From Shimia sp. (GTDB taxonomy: Bacteria > Pseudomonadota > Alphaproteobacteria > Rhodobacterales > Rhodobacteraceae), in NCBI GenBank assembly GCA_024224295.1, contig JAAENN010000255.1, positions 1 through 64,000 of the forward strand: DNA of 64,000 nt, in the 5' to 3' direction. The position numbers and the translations under genes are program-made. Under the pieces are notes generated by a model that had not been told where the DNA came from, did no database searches, and saw only the letters and a list, made by a program, of their open reading frames with translations. This document shows positions 35,063-43,854 of the stretch, in pieces (position 1 is the first letter of the stretch; the number at the start of each line of letters is the position of its first letter).

Positions 35063-35842
35063 ATGGATTGGGACGACGCATATTCAAATGGCGCCTATAT
35101 TGAGGGCGCAGAGACGTATCCGCCGCGCTGGGAGCAGGAGGCCGCTGCGTTTCGCGAAACGAGTGATGCAGAGTTGGATGTCGCTTATAGCGAAGGGGAA
35201 CGTCACAAGTTTGATCTGTTTCGACCTGAGGGTGCGGCCAAGGGCCTACTTATCTTTGTGCACGGCGGCTATTGGATGGCATTTGATAAGTCTTACTGGA
35301 GCCACTTTGCACAGGGGGCTGTAGAGTGCGGGTGGGCAGTGGCGCTGCCGTCGTATGACCTCGCGCCCGATGTGCGGATTTCTGATATTACCAAGCAGAT
35401 AGCGGCGGCTGCGACCAAAGCGTGTTCGCTTGTTGAAGGACCTGTTGTCTTGGCCGGGCACTCGGCGGGCGGGCACCTTGTGGCGAGGATGATCTGTGAC
35501 GGGGTGTTGCCGGAAGACGTGGCCGCGCGGGTGGCTCGGGTGGTGCCGATCTCGCCGCTGGCCGATCTACGTCCGCTGAAGAAGACGGCGATGAATGAGA
35601 AGCTGCAACTGGATGCAGCGGAGGCGGATGCGGAAAGCCCGATGTGGCAGGAACCGCGCGCGGGTGTCGATGTGACTGTGCTGGTTGGTGCGGCGGAGCG
35701 GCCTGTGTTCCTAGATCAAGCGCGATGGTTGTCGGAGGCTTGGGGTTGCGATTTGGTCGTGGCGGGCGGCAAGCACCATTTTGATGTGATTGATGCGTTT
35801 GCCGATCCAGACAGCAAAATGGCACGGATGCTGTTTTCCTAA
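35063..35842 (+). CDS. Alpha/beta hydrolase, kynurenine-formamidase-like
   Basis: The 259-residue protein starts at MDWDDAYSNGAYIEGAE (GGGGAGAG upstream). It has the oxyanion-hole motif IFVHGGYWMAFDKSYW, characteristic of arylformamidase-like esterases, the nucleophile elbow LAGHSAGGHLVAR, and a C-terminal His in GKHHFDVID. Formamidases of this kind hydrolyse N-formylkynurenine in tryptophan breakdown. No other kynurenine genes are visible, so the substrate is open. It converges on the P1 peptidase gene with a 4-nt 3' overlap. Confidence 0.85.
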   Translation: MDWDDAYSNGAYIEGAETYPPRWEQEAAAFRETSDAELDVAYSEGERHKFDLFRPEGAAKGLLIFVHGGYWMAFDKSYWSHFAQGAVECGWAVALPSYDLAPDVRISDITKQIAAAATKACSLVEGPVVLAGHSAGGHLVARMICDGVLPEDVAARVARVVPISPLADLRPLKKTAMNEKLQLDAAEADAESPMWQEPRAGVDVTVLVGAAERPVFLDQARWLSEAWGCDLVVAGGKHHFDVIDAFADPDSKMARMLFS

Positions 35843-36810
35843 GCGCGAAAGCAGGGAAGCGTGTCACTTTCCTTGGGGGTGGCATGCCACACGCCACGCG
35901 CAATGGCTCGTGCGAGACAAGTGGCGGCCGCGTGGCCGAGCCAAAGCGTGTCGGCGATGTCGTTGTCCAAAGGTTTGGCGTTGGTGCTGACACCAAAGGT
36001 CAAATCTCCGTCCATTGGTGTATGAGACGGCACCAACGCGCGGGCCATGCCGTCGTGCGCGGCGGTGGCCATGCGGGTGCATTGGGCTTGTGTTAGGTCC
36101 GCGTCAGTTGCGACTATTGCGATAGTGGTGTTGTGGCTGGAGAGTTTGGTGTTGGGTAAGTCGCTGGGAGCGGAAGGTAGGAGGCCTTCGCCGCCAAATT
36201 CGGTGCCAATTTCCCAAGGCGCGGCCCAGAAGTGTTTGCCATCCGGTGAGGCGTCGCCAAGGGCATTCACAGCAACCAAAGCGCCGACCGTGTGACCCGA
36301 TGGGAGCACCATGCTAGCCGAGCCAAGCCCGCCTTTTTGGCTGGCAAGGGTTCCCCCTGTGCCTGCGCCGACAGAGCCAAGCGAGAACGTCTCAGAAGCG
36401 GTTTCTAAAGCCGCCGCGCCGAGGGCTTTGTAAGGATTTGAGTTCCAGTTTTTGTCTCCGCCATTCAGCAGATCGAAGAGGATCGCGCCGGGCACAATCG
36501 GGACAGTTTGATCACCGACAGGAAAGCCGCGGCCTTGGGTGCGGAGGGCATCTGCCACGCCGGACGGTGCGTCCAGACCAAATGCAGAGCCGCCGGATAG
36601 GGTGAGTGCATCGACTTGCTGTACGGTTTTGTCCGGTGCCAGCAGGTCTGTCTCACGGGTGCCAGGCGCACCGCCCATCACAGAGACGCCACAGGTAAAA
36701 GGCGTATCGCCAATCAACACGGTGGTGCCGGTTTTGATGTGGTCGTCCTGCGCGTTTCCAACGCGCAAGCCGGCAACGTCTGTGATTAGGTTCTTCGGTC
36801 CGGTCTGCAT
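35839..36810 (-). CDS. P1-family (DmpA/NylC-type) self-processing peptidase/amidase
   Basis: The 323-residue protein starts at MQTGPKNLITDVAG (AGGAGG upstream). It has the P1/S58 signatures VAGLRVGNAQDD, ALTLSGGSAFGLDAPSGV and TEFGGEGLLPS. The sequence HN-TTIAIVATDADL places Asn227-Thr228 at the expected autocleavage point that exposes the N-terminal nucleophile, as in NylC-type enzymes. Members cleave N-terminal amino acids, beta-peptides or amide oligomers. It is divergent from the creatinase gene (212 bp), so both may act on amide nitrogen compounds. That link is inference. Confidence 0.88.
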   Translation of the reverse strand: MQTGPKNLITDVAGLRVGNAQDDHIKTGTTVLIGDTPFTCGVSVMGGAPGTRETDLLAPDKTVQQVDALTLSGGSAFGLDAPSGVADALRTQGRGFPVGDQTVPIVPGAILFDLLNGGDKNWNSNPYKALGAAALETASETFSLGSVGAGTGGTLASQKGGLGSASMVLPSGHTVGALVAVNALGDASPDGKHFWAAPWEIGTEFGGEGLLPSAPSDLPNTKLSSHNTTIAIVATDADLTQAQCTRMATAAHDGMARALVPSHTPMDGDLTFGVSTNAKPLDNDIADTLWLGHAAATCLARAIARGVWHATPKESDTLPCFRA

Positions 36811-37022
36811 TTTATCGCCTCCTGTTGGGGGCACAGTAGGCGGGTAAATATTGGGCGCAAGGTCGCGGTTGATACATCTGTGTCGGATTCTGCTTGTCCC
36901 TGTGTCGGGGGATTTGGCAGAATGTCTTCAGCACTGGCGATGGCGTCGCCACATTCCGGAGTGGAATGCGCTCTAATCTTTTCCAGTCCTGAACGCCGGG
37001 ACCTCTTTGATCGGAGGTCAAA

Positions 37023-38231
37023 ATGACTGCACGTCCAGAATTCTATCGTTTTCACAATGGCGAAAAAGCGCCGTTGCAATTTGCCGAGGCTGAGTATGCC
37101 AACCGCGTGGCCGGTCTGCGTGCCATCATGGTTGAGCATGGTGTCAATGCGGCTGTGTTCACATCCATGCACAATGTGTCATATTATTCGGGCTTCACCT
37201 ACTGCGCCTTTGGGCGGCCTTATGCGGTGGTGGTGACACCCACCGAATGTGTCACCATTTCTGCGGGCATTGACGCGGGGCAGCCTTGGCGGCGGTGTTA
37301 TGGCGACAACATCACCTACACTGATTGGCAGCGCGACAATTACTGGCGGGCAATTAAGTCGATCACTGGCGGCGGCGTGGTAATTGGCATAGAGGGCGAT
37401 CACCTGACTTTGATGCAGCAGGGCAAGTTGGAGAGCCTTCTGTCGCCGTCCAAGGTTGTTGATTTGTATGAACCCACCATGCGCCAGCGGATGCACAAAA
37501 GCGCGGCGGAGATCGAGATGATCCGTGCCGGTGCAGCTGTGGCCGATGTGGGGGGCTATGCGATCCGAGATGCCATCAAAGAAGGCGTGCGAGAGATTGA
37601 TGTGGCTATGGCCGGTCGCGATGCAATGGAGCTGGAGATTGCGAAGCGGTTTCCGGACGCGGAGTATCGCGACACCTGGGTATGGTTCCAGTCGGGCATC
37701 AACACCGATGGGGCGCATAACCCTGTGACAGCCCGCAAACTGCAACGTGGCGATATTCTGTCACTCAACACATTTCCGATGATCTCTGGCTACTACACCG
37801 CGCTGGAGCGCACGCTGTTTGTCGGTGAAGTGGATGACATGAGCCTGAAGGTCTGGGAGGCCAATGTCGGCGCGCATGAGTTGGGCATTTCTTTGCTGAA
37901 ACCCGGTGCGAGCTGTGCGGAGGTGACCGAGCAGATCAATGACTTCTTCGCAGAGCGCGACCTGTTGCAATATCGTACGTTTGGCTACGGTCATAGTTTT
38001 GGCGTGCTGAGTCACTACTATGGGCGCGAAGCTGGATTGGAGTTGCGCGAAGACATTCCAACGGTTCTGGAACCGGGCATGGTGATTTCTATGGAGCCGA
38101 TGTTGACCATTGCGGATGGTCAGCCGGGGGCCGGTGGCTACCGAGAGCATGACATTCTGGTGATCAACGACGATGGCAATGAAAACATCACCGGCTACCC
38201 CTATGGGCCAGAGTTCAACGTCGTCGGCTAA
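37023..38231 (+). CDS. Creatinase (creatine amidinohydrolase), M24 pita-bread fold
   Basis: The 402-residue protein aligns along its length with Pseudomonas creatinase as I recall it, including NYYS-like NVSYYSGFTYCAFGRPYAVVV, GQPWRR, YTDWQRDNYW and GEHDHL-like GIEGDHLTL. It has the catalytic region TWVWFQSGINTDGAHNP with the active-site His, and YYTALERTLF, YRTFGYGHSFGVLSHYYGREAG and MVISMEPM with substrate-binding Glu residues. It hydrolyses creatine to sarcosine and urea. The start has CGGAGG upstream. Sarcosine oxidase and urease genes are not in the window. It is a single gene followed by an inverted repeat. Confidence 0.93.
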   Translation: MTARPEFYRFHNGEKAPLQFAEAEYANRVAGLRAIMVEHGVNAAVFTSMHNVSYYSGFTYCAFGRPYAVVVTPTECVTISAGIDAGQPWRRCYGDNITYTDWQRDNYWRAIKSITGGGVVIGIEGDHLTLMQQGKLESLLSPSKVVDLYEPTMRQRMHKSAAEIEMIRAGAAVADVGGYAIRDAIKEGVREIDVAMAGRDAMELEIAKRFPDAEYRDTWVWFQSGINTDGAHNPVTARKLQRGDILSLNTFPMISGYYTALERTLFVGEVDDMSLKVWEANVGAHELGISLLKPGASCAEVTEQINDFFAERDLLQYRTFGYGHSFGVLSHYYGREAGLELREDIPTVLEPGMVISMEPMLTIADGQPGAGGYREHDILVINDDGNENITGYPYGPEFNVVG

Positions 38232-38250
38232 GGCAATGTGAGAAGTATTG

Positions 38251-38280
38251 GGTTTTGGCTGCGCGACTTCGTGGCCAAAA
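38251..38280 (+). terminator. Hairpin after the creatinase gene
   Basis: GTTTTGGC and GCCAAAAC form a perfect 8-bp stem around a 14-nt loop, 20 bp after the stop. There is no T-run, so it is a weak terminator candidate. Confidence 0.45.
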
Positions 38281-38358
38281 CCTCGCGAAATGCGGGTGTG
38301 CGACAGCAAGCCCTTTCTTTTGCCGTGCACATTTGCAACACTCTGCCCAAATTGAGTC

Positions 38359-38402
38359 TGAGACCGATGTAAATGGGCGTAACATTTCCCATATCAGTCT
38401 CA
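38359..38402. promoter_or_regulatory. Nested inverted repeat upstream of the AAA cluster
   Basis: TGAGAC and GTCTCA form outer arms and ATGGG and CCCAT inner arms, symmetrical about position 38382, in the gap before the coiled-coil gene. It may be an operator or leader structure for the cluster. Confidence 0.4.
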
Positions 38403-38427
38403 ACATATTGGAAATAGGGAGTGTTTT

Positions 38428-39504
38428 ATGGCGAATTTTGAAACCCAAGTGCGTGAGTCTCAGGCGCAAGTGGCCGAAGCACAAAGCAAGATTGCCGAGC
38501 TGACCGGGCGCATCGATGCGGCACGGGCGAAGATGAAAACCGGCGATGATGTTGCGATTGATATTGAGAACGCGACGCTGGACGATGTGCACGCGCATAC
38601 GGATGTGATGAACGCCAATATCGCTGAGCTGATCATGGGGCTGGATGACGTGACATCCGCCTTCTCCAAAGACTTCGATCAGATGCGGGATAAGACCGGT
38701 TGGGAAGCTTTTGTTGGTGTGTTCAGCCGTGGCAAATCTGACTCCATGCGCGCCGAGCGGATCAAAACCGCAAACATTGATGACAAGCTGCAGGACCTGA
38801 TTGCCAAATCCGACGTGATCACCAAGCTGTTGGAGGGCCAGCTGACCGTGCTCGAAGAGCAGAAGCTCAAGGTCGAGCAAAACCTGACCGAGACCCTAGA
38901 TGAGCGCGAGTTCACTGTTGGCGAGCTGGAAAGCCTGCGCGCCGAGATTTTGGGCATGGATCCCAAGATCATCGAGATCGAAAACAAGATTGCGGTGGAG
39001 CAGGACGCGGCGGCGCGGACCAAGCTTGAGACTGAGCTGGCGGACCTGAACAAAGCCTACAACGATTTGGTGCAGCAGGAGCAGGTGAAACTGTCCAAGA
39101 GCCAGACACTGGAGCGTTATATCGAGAAGGGCAAGACCTGGGTCGACTCGCTGCAGAACCAGGCGGCGACGCAGATGGTGCTGATCAACAAGCTGCAAAC
39201 AGACACCAAGCAGCGCGTGGTGCTCTACGATGCGCTGACCAAATCGTTGAAGACCGCACAGCAGCAGGACATCGCTCACCGGATCAACGAGATTGGTGTG
39301 GAAACCGACAAAGAGGCACAGGCGTCAATGGCGGCGATTGGCACGGCGACCAATCAGAAAATGGCCGACATGATGGAAGCCCACGAGGAGCATATGGTGT
39401 TTGCACGCGATGTGTTGGAAGCGAAGGCCAAGGCGGATGAACGCTTTGCCCGGCGGTTCCAGAAGATTGTCGAGAAGCACGACAAGAACCTATATGGGGC
39501 GTAA
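38428..39504 (+). CDS. Coiled-coil protein, TelA-like in layout; first gene of AAA cluster
   Basis: The 358-residue soluble protein is nearly all predicted helix. It has no signal peptide, and long heptad-rich segments (FETQVRESQAQVAEAQSKIAEL, LTVLEEQKLKVEQNLTETLDE in parts). The middle and C-terminal thirds (QTLERYIEKGKTWVDSLQNQAATQMVLINKLQTDTKQRVV, in parts) resemble the helical organisation of TelA/KlaA toxic-anion-resistance proteins. That is a fold-level impression only. It opens the plus-strand cluster that includes an AAA+ ATPase. A scaffold or membrane-stress role is speculative. Confidence 0.8.
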   Translation: MANFETQVRESQAQVAEAQSKIAELTGRIDAARAKMKTGDDVAIDIENATLDDVHAHTDVMNANIAELIMGLDDVTSAFSKDFDQMRDKTGWEAFVGVFSRGKSDSMRAERIKTANIDDKLQDLIAKSDVITKLLEGQLTVLEEQKLKVEQNLTETLDEREFTVGELESLRAEILGMDPKIIEIENKIAVEQDAAARTKLETELADLNKAYNDLVQQEQVKLSKSQTLERYIEKGKTWVDSLQNQAATQMVLINKLQTDTKQRVVLYDALTKSLKTAQQQDIAHRINEIGVETDKEAQASMAAIGTATNQKMADMMEAHEEHMVFARDVLEAKAKADERFARRFQKIVEKHDKNLYGA

Positions 39505-39510
39505 GGCAAT

Positions 39511-39888
39511 TTGATTGTGTCTCGTGTCTTCCTAAGGTGGGGAACTCTGGCAGCAATCATTGGGCTTGTCATGGCGGTTTATGGGCTGCTTTCGGGGGAG
39601 TTCTCGATTGCGCAGCTGGGTGAGCGAGCCCCTATTCAGCTTACCGGTAACTCAACACGAAATGGCCAGTTGTTCTTTGCTCTCATAATTTCTGTACAGT
39701 TCCTTATTGGGGGCATCTTTGGAATTTTGGGTCGGGCTAACATGTTGAGAATTTGGTGCGATCCCCAGATTTGGGACCGTTTGAAGCAGAGTAAGTGGCG
39801 CCTGTTCATGAATGGAAATTCCTATCGCTTGATGGTTTGGCTGCTTGATTTGCCGCCAGTTCCGAAGCCAGAGCAGGCTAAACACTAA
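39511..39888 (+). CDS. Small membrane protein of unknown function, AT-richer insert
   Basis: The 125-residue frame starts at TTG 39511 (GTG 39517 is also possible; AAGG is nearby) just after the coiled-coil gene. It has two membrane helices (GTLAAIIGLVMAVYGLL and LFFALIISVQFLIGGIFGIL) and a basic cytoplasmic tail (LRIWCDPQIWDRLKQSKWRLF). I recognise no family. Base composition is visibly lower in GC than in the neighbouring genes, suggesting later insertion. Possible roles include toxin, immunity or a membrane regulator; none is shown. Confidence 0.55.
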   Translation: MIVSRVFLRWGTLAAIIGLVMAVYGLLSGEFSIAQLGERAPIQLTGNSTRNGQLFFALIISVQFLIGGIFGILGRANMLRIWCDPQIWDRLKQSKWRLFMNGNSYRLMVWLLDLPPVPKPEQAKH

Positions 39889-39979
39889 TGTCACTGGTGT
39901 TAGGCGAACAGGGCAAATTGGAACGGGGTTTTCTTTATGAGGAATTGGTTTTGACATGTGAATTCAACATAGGAGAGCG

Positions 39980-39998
39980 CCCGCCCTGGGGGGGCGGG
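39980..39998. repeat. GC-rich hairpin beside AT-rich inserts
   Basis: CCCGCCC-TGGGG-GGGCGGG forms a 7-bp stem in otherwise AT-leaning sequence. It resembles the block at 44345-44386 (GCGCCC, CC, GGGGGG, TCGG in the same order). Confidence 0.45.
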
Positions 39999-40052
39999 GT
40001 CGGACGCGATCCGTGACACTGCGTGTCTCGGGATTGCAATGGGGCTGACAAA

Positions 40053-40364
40053 ATGAAGCATGCGACAAAAATGGCGATTTTCACCCCCGGAGTTCTGGTT
40101 GCGGGCGGTCTGCTAGAGGCAATGGTCGACGCTAGCTTTGATTTGCGGGCGTTGTGGCAGCTATTCGGCCTAGCCGAGATTCTATACATTTCTGTGCTTG
40201 GCGGGCTTGGCGGCTATTTCTTCGTTGGCAAATTGGGTCCAAGCCTCTTTCAAATAGTGTTATTCAGTTTACCACACGAAAAGAGAACGCAGGCGCTTCG
40301 AGGTGCAAGTAGCTTCTCTTTAAGTTTGTTGGGGCTGGATAGATTTGGCAACAAACTGCCTTGA
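40053..40364 (+). CDS. Small membrane protein of unknown function, AT-richer insert
   Basis: The 103-residue frame starts at MKHATKMAIFTPGVL (GGGGCTGACAAA upstream). It has two hydrophobic segments (MAIFTPGVLVAGGLLEAMV and LYISVLGGLGGYFFVGKL) followed by a basic, Ser/Leu-rich tail. I recognise no family. It sits between the first insert and the conserved 375-residue gene, and its lower GC suggests acquisition. The coding call rests on frame length, ribosome-site spacing and membrane pattern, so it is tentative. Confidence 0.5.
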   Translation: MKHATKMAIFTPGVLVAGGLLEAMVDASFDLRALWQLFGLAEILYISVLGGLGGYFFVGKLGPSLFQIVLFSLPHEKRTQALRGASSFSLSLLGLDRFGNKLP

Positions 40365-40389
40365 ACGCGCATTGGTATGATGAACTGAT

Positions 40390-41517
40390 ATGACCAACTC
40401 CAATCCTCACCAAGACCACACCGCTCTGATGGAGACCCGCGCGTCGCGGCGGTATTTCCAGAAGTTTGAGCGTATCACCGAGCATCTGACACAGGTGGCG
40501 GCGGCGCGGGCGGCTGAGGGGGCGATTGGCGACAATGAGGTGGAAATCCTCACGCGCTATCTGGCGGCGATTGGCTACACCTTCAAAGCGCTGAGCATGA
40601 AGTATTTGTTGGTGGGGCGTTCGACCGGGCAGTTTTTTGGCAGTCTCGCGATGGATGCGGTGGAGAGCGGTTTTCCGGTGTTCAACGAGCTGTTGGTGAT
40701 GGCCAATGACGCGCAGCAAGCGGAAAGCCATTTGCGCAATATGCCAAGCGCGGAACAGCTCAAGGACGACATGCTGCGCAGCATCGTTGGTGATCAGGAG
40801 ATTCCGACGAAGCTGCAATTCGCGTTGAGCCAGCGGCTTTATTATGAGGAGCTGCTGAAAGGTGAGCTGTTCTGGGCGCAGAACCATCCGGAGGTGCGCT
40901 GGCAGGGCAATCTGTCGGAACGGCGGCGCCAGTATTTGGTGCATTGGGCGGTCTATGACAGTCAGGTGAACCTGCCGACGATCTACCTGATGGACCTTGA
41001 GGACACCGGGCGCCGTGCCTTGCCCAAGGACGAGCGGCGCTGGCCAGAGGTTCAGGCACATCTGATGGCGCAGGCGGTGGGCGGTTTAAAGCTGGTGACC
41101 ATTGCCAAAGGCTTTGATGAGAGCTTTGACGATCTGCATCCCAAGCGGCTGCGGCGAATCCACGTGGGGCCGATGTACTCGAGTGCATTTACCAAGCAAA
41201 CCGGGCCGATCCGCGAAGTCCTGGAAGCCGCACGAGCGCCGGACGGTGAAGATTGGACGCTGGCTTGGACCACTGAGGATTTGGTGAGCGAGCGCGTCAC
41301 CGATGAACGGTCTGGCTGGTTTGGCACGGTGGAGCGCGAAGTCTTTGCGCTGGATCCGTTTTCCGGGCGCGGCGTGGACACAGGCGCAACCAGCATGGAG
41401 CGTTCGATCATTCTGCCACAGCGGCCGTTCCAGGCGCTGGAAGAGCTGAACCCACCGGGGTTTGGCAATGTGACGAAGTATGTGGTGAGCCCGCAGGGCC
41501 GGGTGTTGCGGTATTGA
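40390..41517 (+). CDS. Conserved protein of unknown function in the AAA cluster
   Basis: The 375-residue, probably cytoplasmic protein has no signal peptide or membrane helix. It is helical at the N-terminus (TRASRRYFQKFERITEHLTQVAAARAAEG in parts) and mixed toward the C-terminus (PKRLRRIHVGPMYSSAFTKQTGPIREVLE, SMERSIILPQRPFQALEELNPPGFGNVTKYVVSPQGRVLRY, in parts). I recognise no motif of a catalytic family. Codon use is GC-rich like the ATPase gene, and I take it as a core component of the cluster. It may be an adaptor or substrate-recognition partner of the ATPase, but that is speculation. Confidence 0.8.
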   Translation: MTNSNPHQDHTALMETRASRRYFQKFERITEHLTQVAAARAAEGAIGDNEVEILTRYLAAIGYTFKALSMKYLLVGRSTGQFFGSLAMDAVESGFPVFNELLVMANDAQQAESHLRNMPSAEQLKDDMLRSIVGDQEIPTKLQFALSQRLYYEELLKGELFWAQNHPEVRWQGNLSERRRQYLVHWAVYDSQVNLPTIYLMDLEDTGRRALPKDERRWPEVQAHLMAQAVGGLKLVTIAKGFDESFDDLHPKRLRRIHVGPMYSSAFTKQTGPIREVLEAARAPDGEDWTLAWTTEDLVSERVTDERSGWFGTVEREVFALDPFSGRGVDTGATSMERSIILPQRPFQALEELNPPGFGNVTKYVVSPQGRVLRY

Positions 41518-41528
41518 GTGGAAACGGA

Positions 41529-41897
41529 ATGAATTGGTTTCTAAAATTTCTCGCCATAGTCACATTATTCGGTTGCGCAAAAATTCCGGAAGCGGACGAA
41601 CAATGGGCGAACCAAAATGTACCCCTAGGTGGTGAACGAATAGATGTCGAAGATCGCTTGATTCATCGAGGTTTTGGTTTCAGCGACTATGGTTACCGTC
41701 CTGAGAGTTCAGCCCGCGAACCATTTGGATCTGTTGGCTTCGTTGCGGCACATTCCGCTGCACCTAGCGCCCCTCAATGTTATGCCAAGCCTTACTCTCG
41801 GTTGATAGCATCGGGGGACCGATTGATTTGTGTAAGTTATTCTAAAACCGGCGAAGTTCTTTGGCGAGGGGTCGGGTGGTTTGGAGCGAGTTTGTAA
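41529..41897 (+). CDS. Putative lipoprotein, AT-richer insert
   Basis: The 122-residue frame starts at MNWFLKFLAIVTLFGCAKIPEAD. It has a short hydrophobic signal and the lipobox LFGC, so it is probably a lipoprotein. The mature part has Cys pairs (PQCYAKPYS, DRLICVSYS) and aromatic residues. A sampled 60-bp line within it (41641-41700) is 45% GC, against 67% for one in the next gene (42121-42180). It lies between the 375-residue gene and the ATPase. The function is unknown. Confidence 0.6.
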   Translation: MNWFLKFLAIVTLFGCAKIPEADEQWANQNVPLGGERIDVEDRLIHRGFGFSDYGYRPESSAREPFGSVGFVAAHSAAPSAPQCYAKPYSRLIASGDRLICVSYSKTGEVLWRGVGWFGASL

Positions 41898-41913
41898 TGA
41901 AAGGTCGAAATGA

Positions 41914-43854
41914 ATGAGCCTGACAAGTGATCAGATGGAGCTGCGCGAAGAGGATATTCGCAAGCATTATGACGCGGCTGTGGGAATGCTTGATGGCTTT
42001 GATCACACGCCGCGGATTGCCAAAGGCAAAGACCCTGTGGCCGCGCCGGAACGCTCTAGCGGGATTGGCACGCGGCGGCGGTTTCGCAGCACCACGCCGG
42101 GGTTGGTGACACGCTCAACCGCGCGGCCGGAAGGTGTGCATCTGGTGGAGCGTATCGAGGGTGCAGGTGGGGAAGATCCGCTGGTGTCGCCGGTGCAGGC
42201 CAATGTGCTGCATGGGATGCGGCGCGCGTTGGCGATTGCTTTGGCCGTGGGGGAGAATTTCGCAGAGGCGTCAGGCTTGGCGGCGTTGAAGCGGGAAAAT
42301 CTCGCCGGGGCACTGGGTGCCGATAAGAAGGCCGCGTTCTCAGAACTCTTGGCGGCAGAGGCTTTAGCGGTTGCCTATGTTTTTGCCAATGCGACCTCGT
42401 TCCTGCTGGCGCCTTTGTTGGGCGAGACGCAGGTTGAGGTGGGCGAGGTTGAAGAGGTTTTGACCGACAATGCGCAGCTGGCGTTGCATGGCGCGTTGTG
42501 GGAGCTGGATCAGGACATCGCCGCGTTGGTCAGCGATGAAGATCGGCTGGTTTCCTGTGTTTGTGCCTTTGCCGAGCAGTTGATGGAGAAGGTCGCGTTG
42601 CGGGCGCAGAACGCGCCGCAGCTGGGCGCTTTTGTGGGCGCGAGCTGGAAGGTAGAGGCCGATGAGCTGACGATCAATGGGTTCACACCCGCGCGGGCGG
42701 CGAAGGGCTCTACGCTGACCATGAGTTTCAAAAAGCCCAATGAGGTGGTGGGCAACCACATTGCCAAATACCAGGCAATGAAATTGGCCAAAATGTTGAT
42801 GGCTTATGACTTTGATCGGCGGCTCAATCCGTTTGCGGAGCTGGGTGGGTTCATTTTTACCTTCATGGGTGACGGCGCGCCGGGCACCGGGAAAACCACG
42901 CTCATTCAGATGATGGCCGGGTTGATCAACGACTATTGTCAGGTTGCCGGATACGCCTTCCGCTATCAGAACTTTGGCATCGACAATATCGACAGCTATC
43001 AGGGCAAATCGGGGCAGAATGCCAAGGCTTTTGTGCAGAATGTGCTGGACCCGCAGGTGATAGGTTTTGGCACGATTGATGACATCGACCAAATTGCGGG
43101 CAAACGTGGGGATCGGCAGAGTTCTGCCGGGCAACAGGAGGTCACAGCGGTGTTTATGGAGGCCTTTGCAGGCGCCAACACCGTGGTGCGCGGGAATTGT
43201 ACATTTGGCATGTTCTCGAACTATCCGGAGAATGTGGATGATGCCTTGCGCCAGCGGGCCGGGGCACGGTTTCTGGTGGATGGGCCGCAAACACAAGAGG
43301 ATTACATCGACATCCTTGCGCTGTTGATGGGCAAGAACCATGACATTGCGCTGGGCGATCACGAGCTGTTTGAGGCGCAGGCCATTCAAAAGGCTGTGGC
43401 GGCAAGCTTTGAGAGCCATTCCCGGCCCCATGAGCCGGGGTTGTTGAACGTGTTTGACAAGGTGCATGGGCAGGTGGGCGCGTTGGACACAATTGCCAAG
43501 ATGGGCACGTACCTAAAGGCCATTCAGGAGGCTGATCCGCGCTTTACCGGTCGTGCGATCAAGAACATCACCGACGCCGTGAAAGTGCGGGCGATGGATT
43601 TTGAATTGCCGGATGAATGGATGGAGCAGCCGGAGTTATTCTTGCAGAAAGACTACGACACCAAGAAGGCGATGATAAACGAACTGCGGGTGCCGACCAC
43701 CACCGACATGGTGGTGCAGGAAATCAACCGCTATGCCGATAGCGAGTTCCGCTATGCCGACAAATCCGATGAGGTCGCGATCTCCAATATGGTGCGCGAC
43801 ATGCAGCGGTCCGAGGCGGCGAAGCGGCGGTATCTGGAGGGCAAAACCTCGTGA
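41914..43854 (+). CDS. AAA+ ATPase with uncharacterised 300-residue N-terminal region
   Basis: In the 646-residue protein the first 60 residues are polar and likely disordered, and residues about 60-300 are a helical domain I do not recognise. The AAA module starts near 300, with Walker A GAPGTGKTTLI (about 320-330), Walker B GFGTIDDID (about 384-391), and sensor-1/arginine-finger region GMFSNYPENVDDALRQRAG (about 432-450). A C-terminal lid and helical tail follow. An invariant-looking Asp-Asp-Ile-Asp and the RQR arginines argue for an active hexameric ATPase. It could remodel a protein or membrane complex formed by cluster partners. Its stop overlaps the next gene by 4 nt (GTGA). Confidence 0.88.
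   Translation: MSLTSDQMELREEDIRKHYDAAVGMLDGFDHTPRIAKGKDPVAAPERSSGIGTRRRFRSTTPGLVTRSTARPEGVHLVERIEGAGGEDPLVSPVQANVLHGMRRALAIALAVGENFAEASGLAALKRENLAGALGADKKAAFSELLAAEALAVAYVFANATSFLLAPLLGETQVEVGEVEEVLTDNAQLALHGALWELDQDIAALVSDEDRLVSCVCAFAEQLMEKVALRAQNAPQLGAFVGASWKVEADELTINGFTPARAAKGSTLTMSFKKPNEVVGNHIAKYQAMKLAKMLMAYDFDRRLNPFAELGGFIFTFMGDGAPGTGKTTLIQMMAGLINDYCQVAGYAFRYQNFGIDNIDSYQGKSGQNAKAFVQNVLDPQVIGFGTIDDIDQIAGKRGDRQSSAGQQEVTAVFMEAFAGANTVVRGNCTFGMFSNYPENVDDALRQRAGARFLVDGPQTQEDYIDILALLMGKNHDIALGDHELFEAQAIQKAVAASFESHSRPHEPGLLNVFDKVHGQVGALDTIAKMGTYLKAIQEADPRFTGRAIKNITDAVKVRAMDFELPDEWMEQPELFLQKDYDTKKAMINELRVPTTTDMVVQEINRYADSEFRYADKSDEVAISNMVRDMQRSEAAKRRYLEGKTS

Noticed and set aside
38428-39504. Naming the coiled-coil protein TelA
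   Set aside because: Only the helical layout is similar; the characteristic TelA sequence blocks were not found, so a name would be unsafe.
42364-43467. Minus-strand frame of 367 codons
   Set aside because: It is antisense to the AAA ATPase, with biased His/Arg/Leu composition and no motifs.
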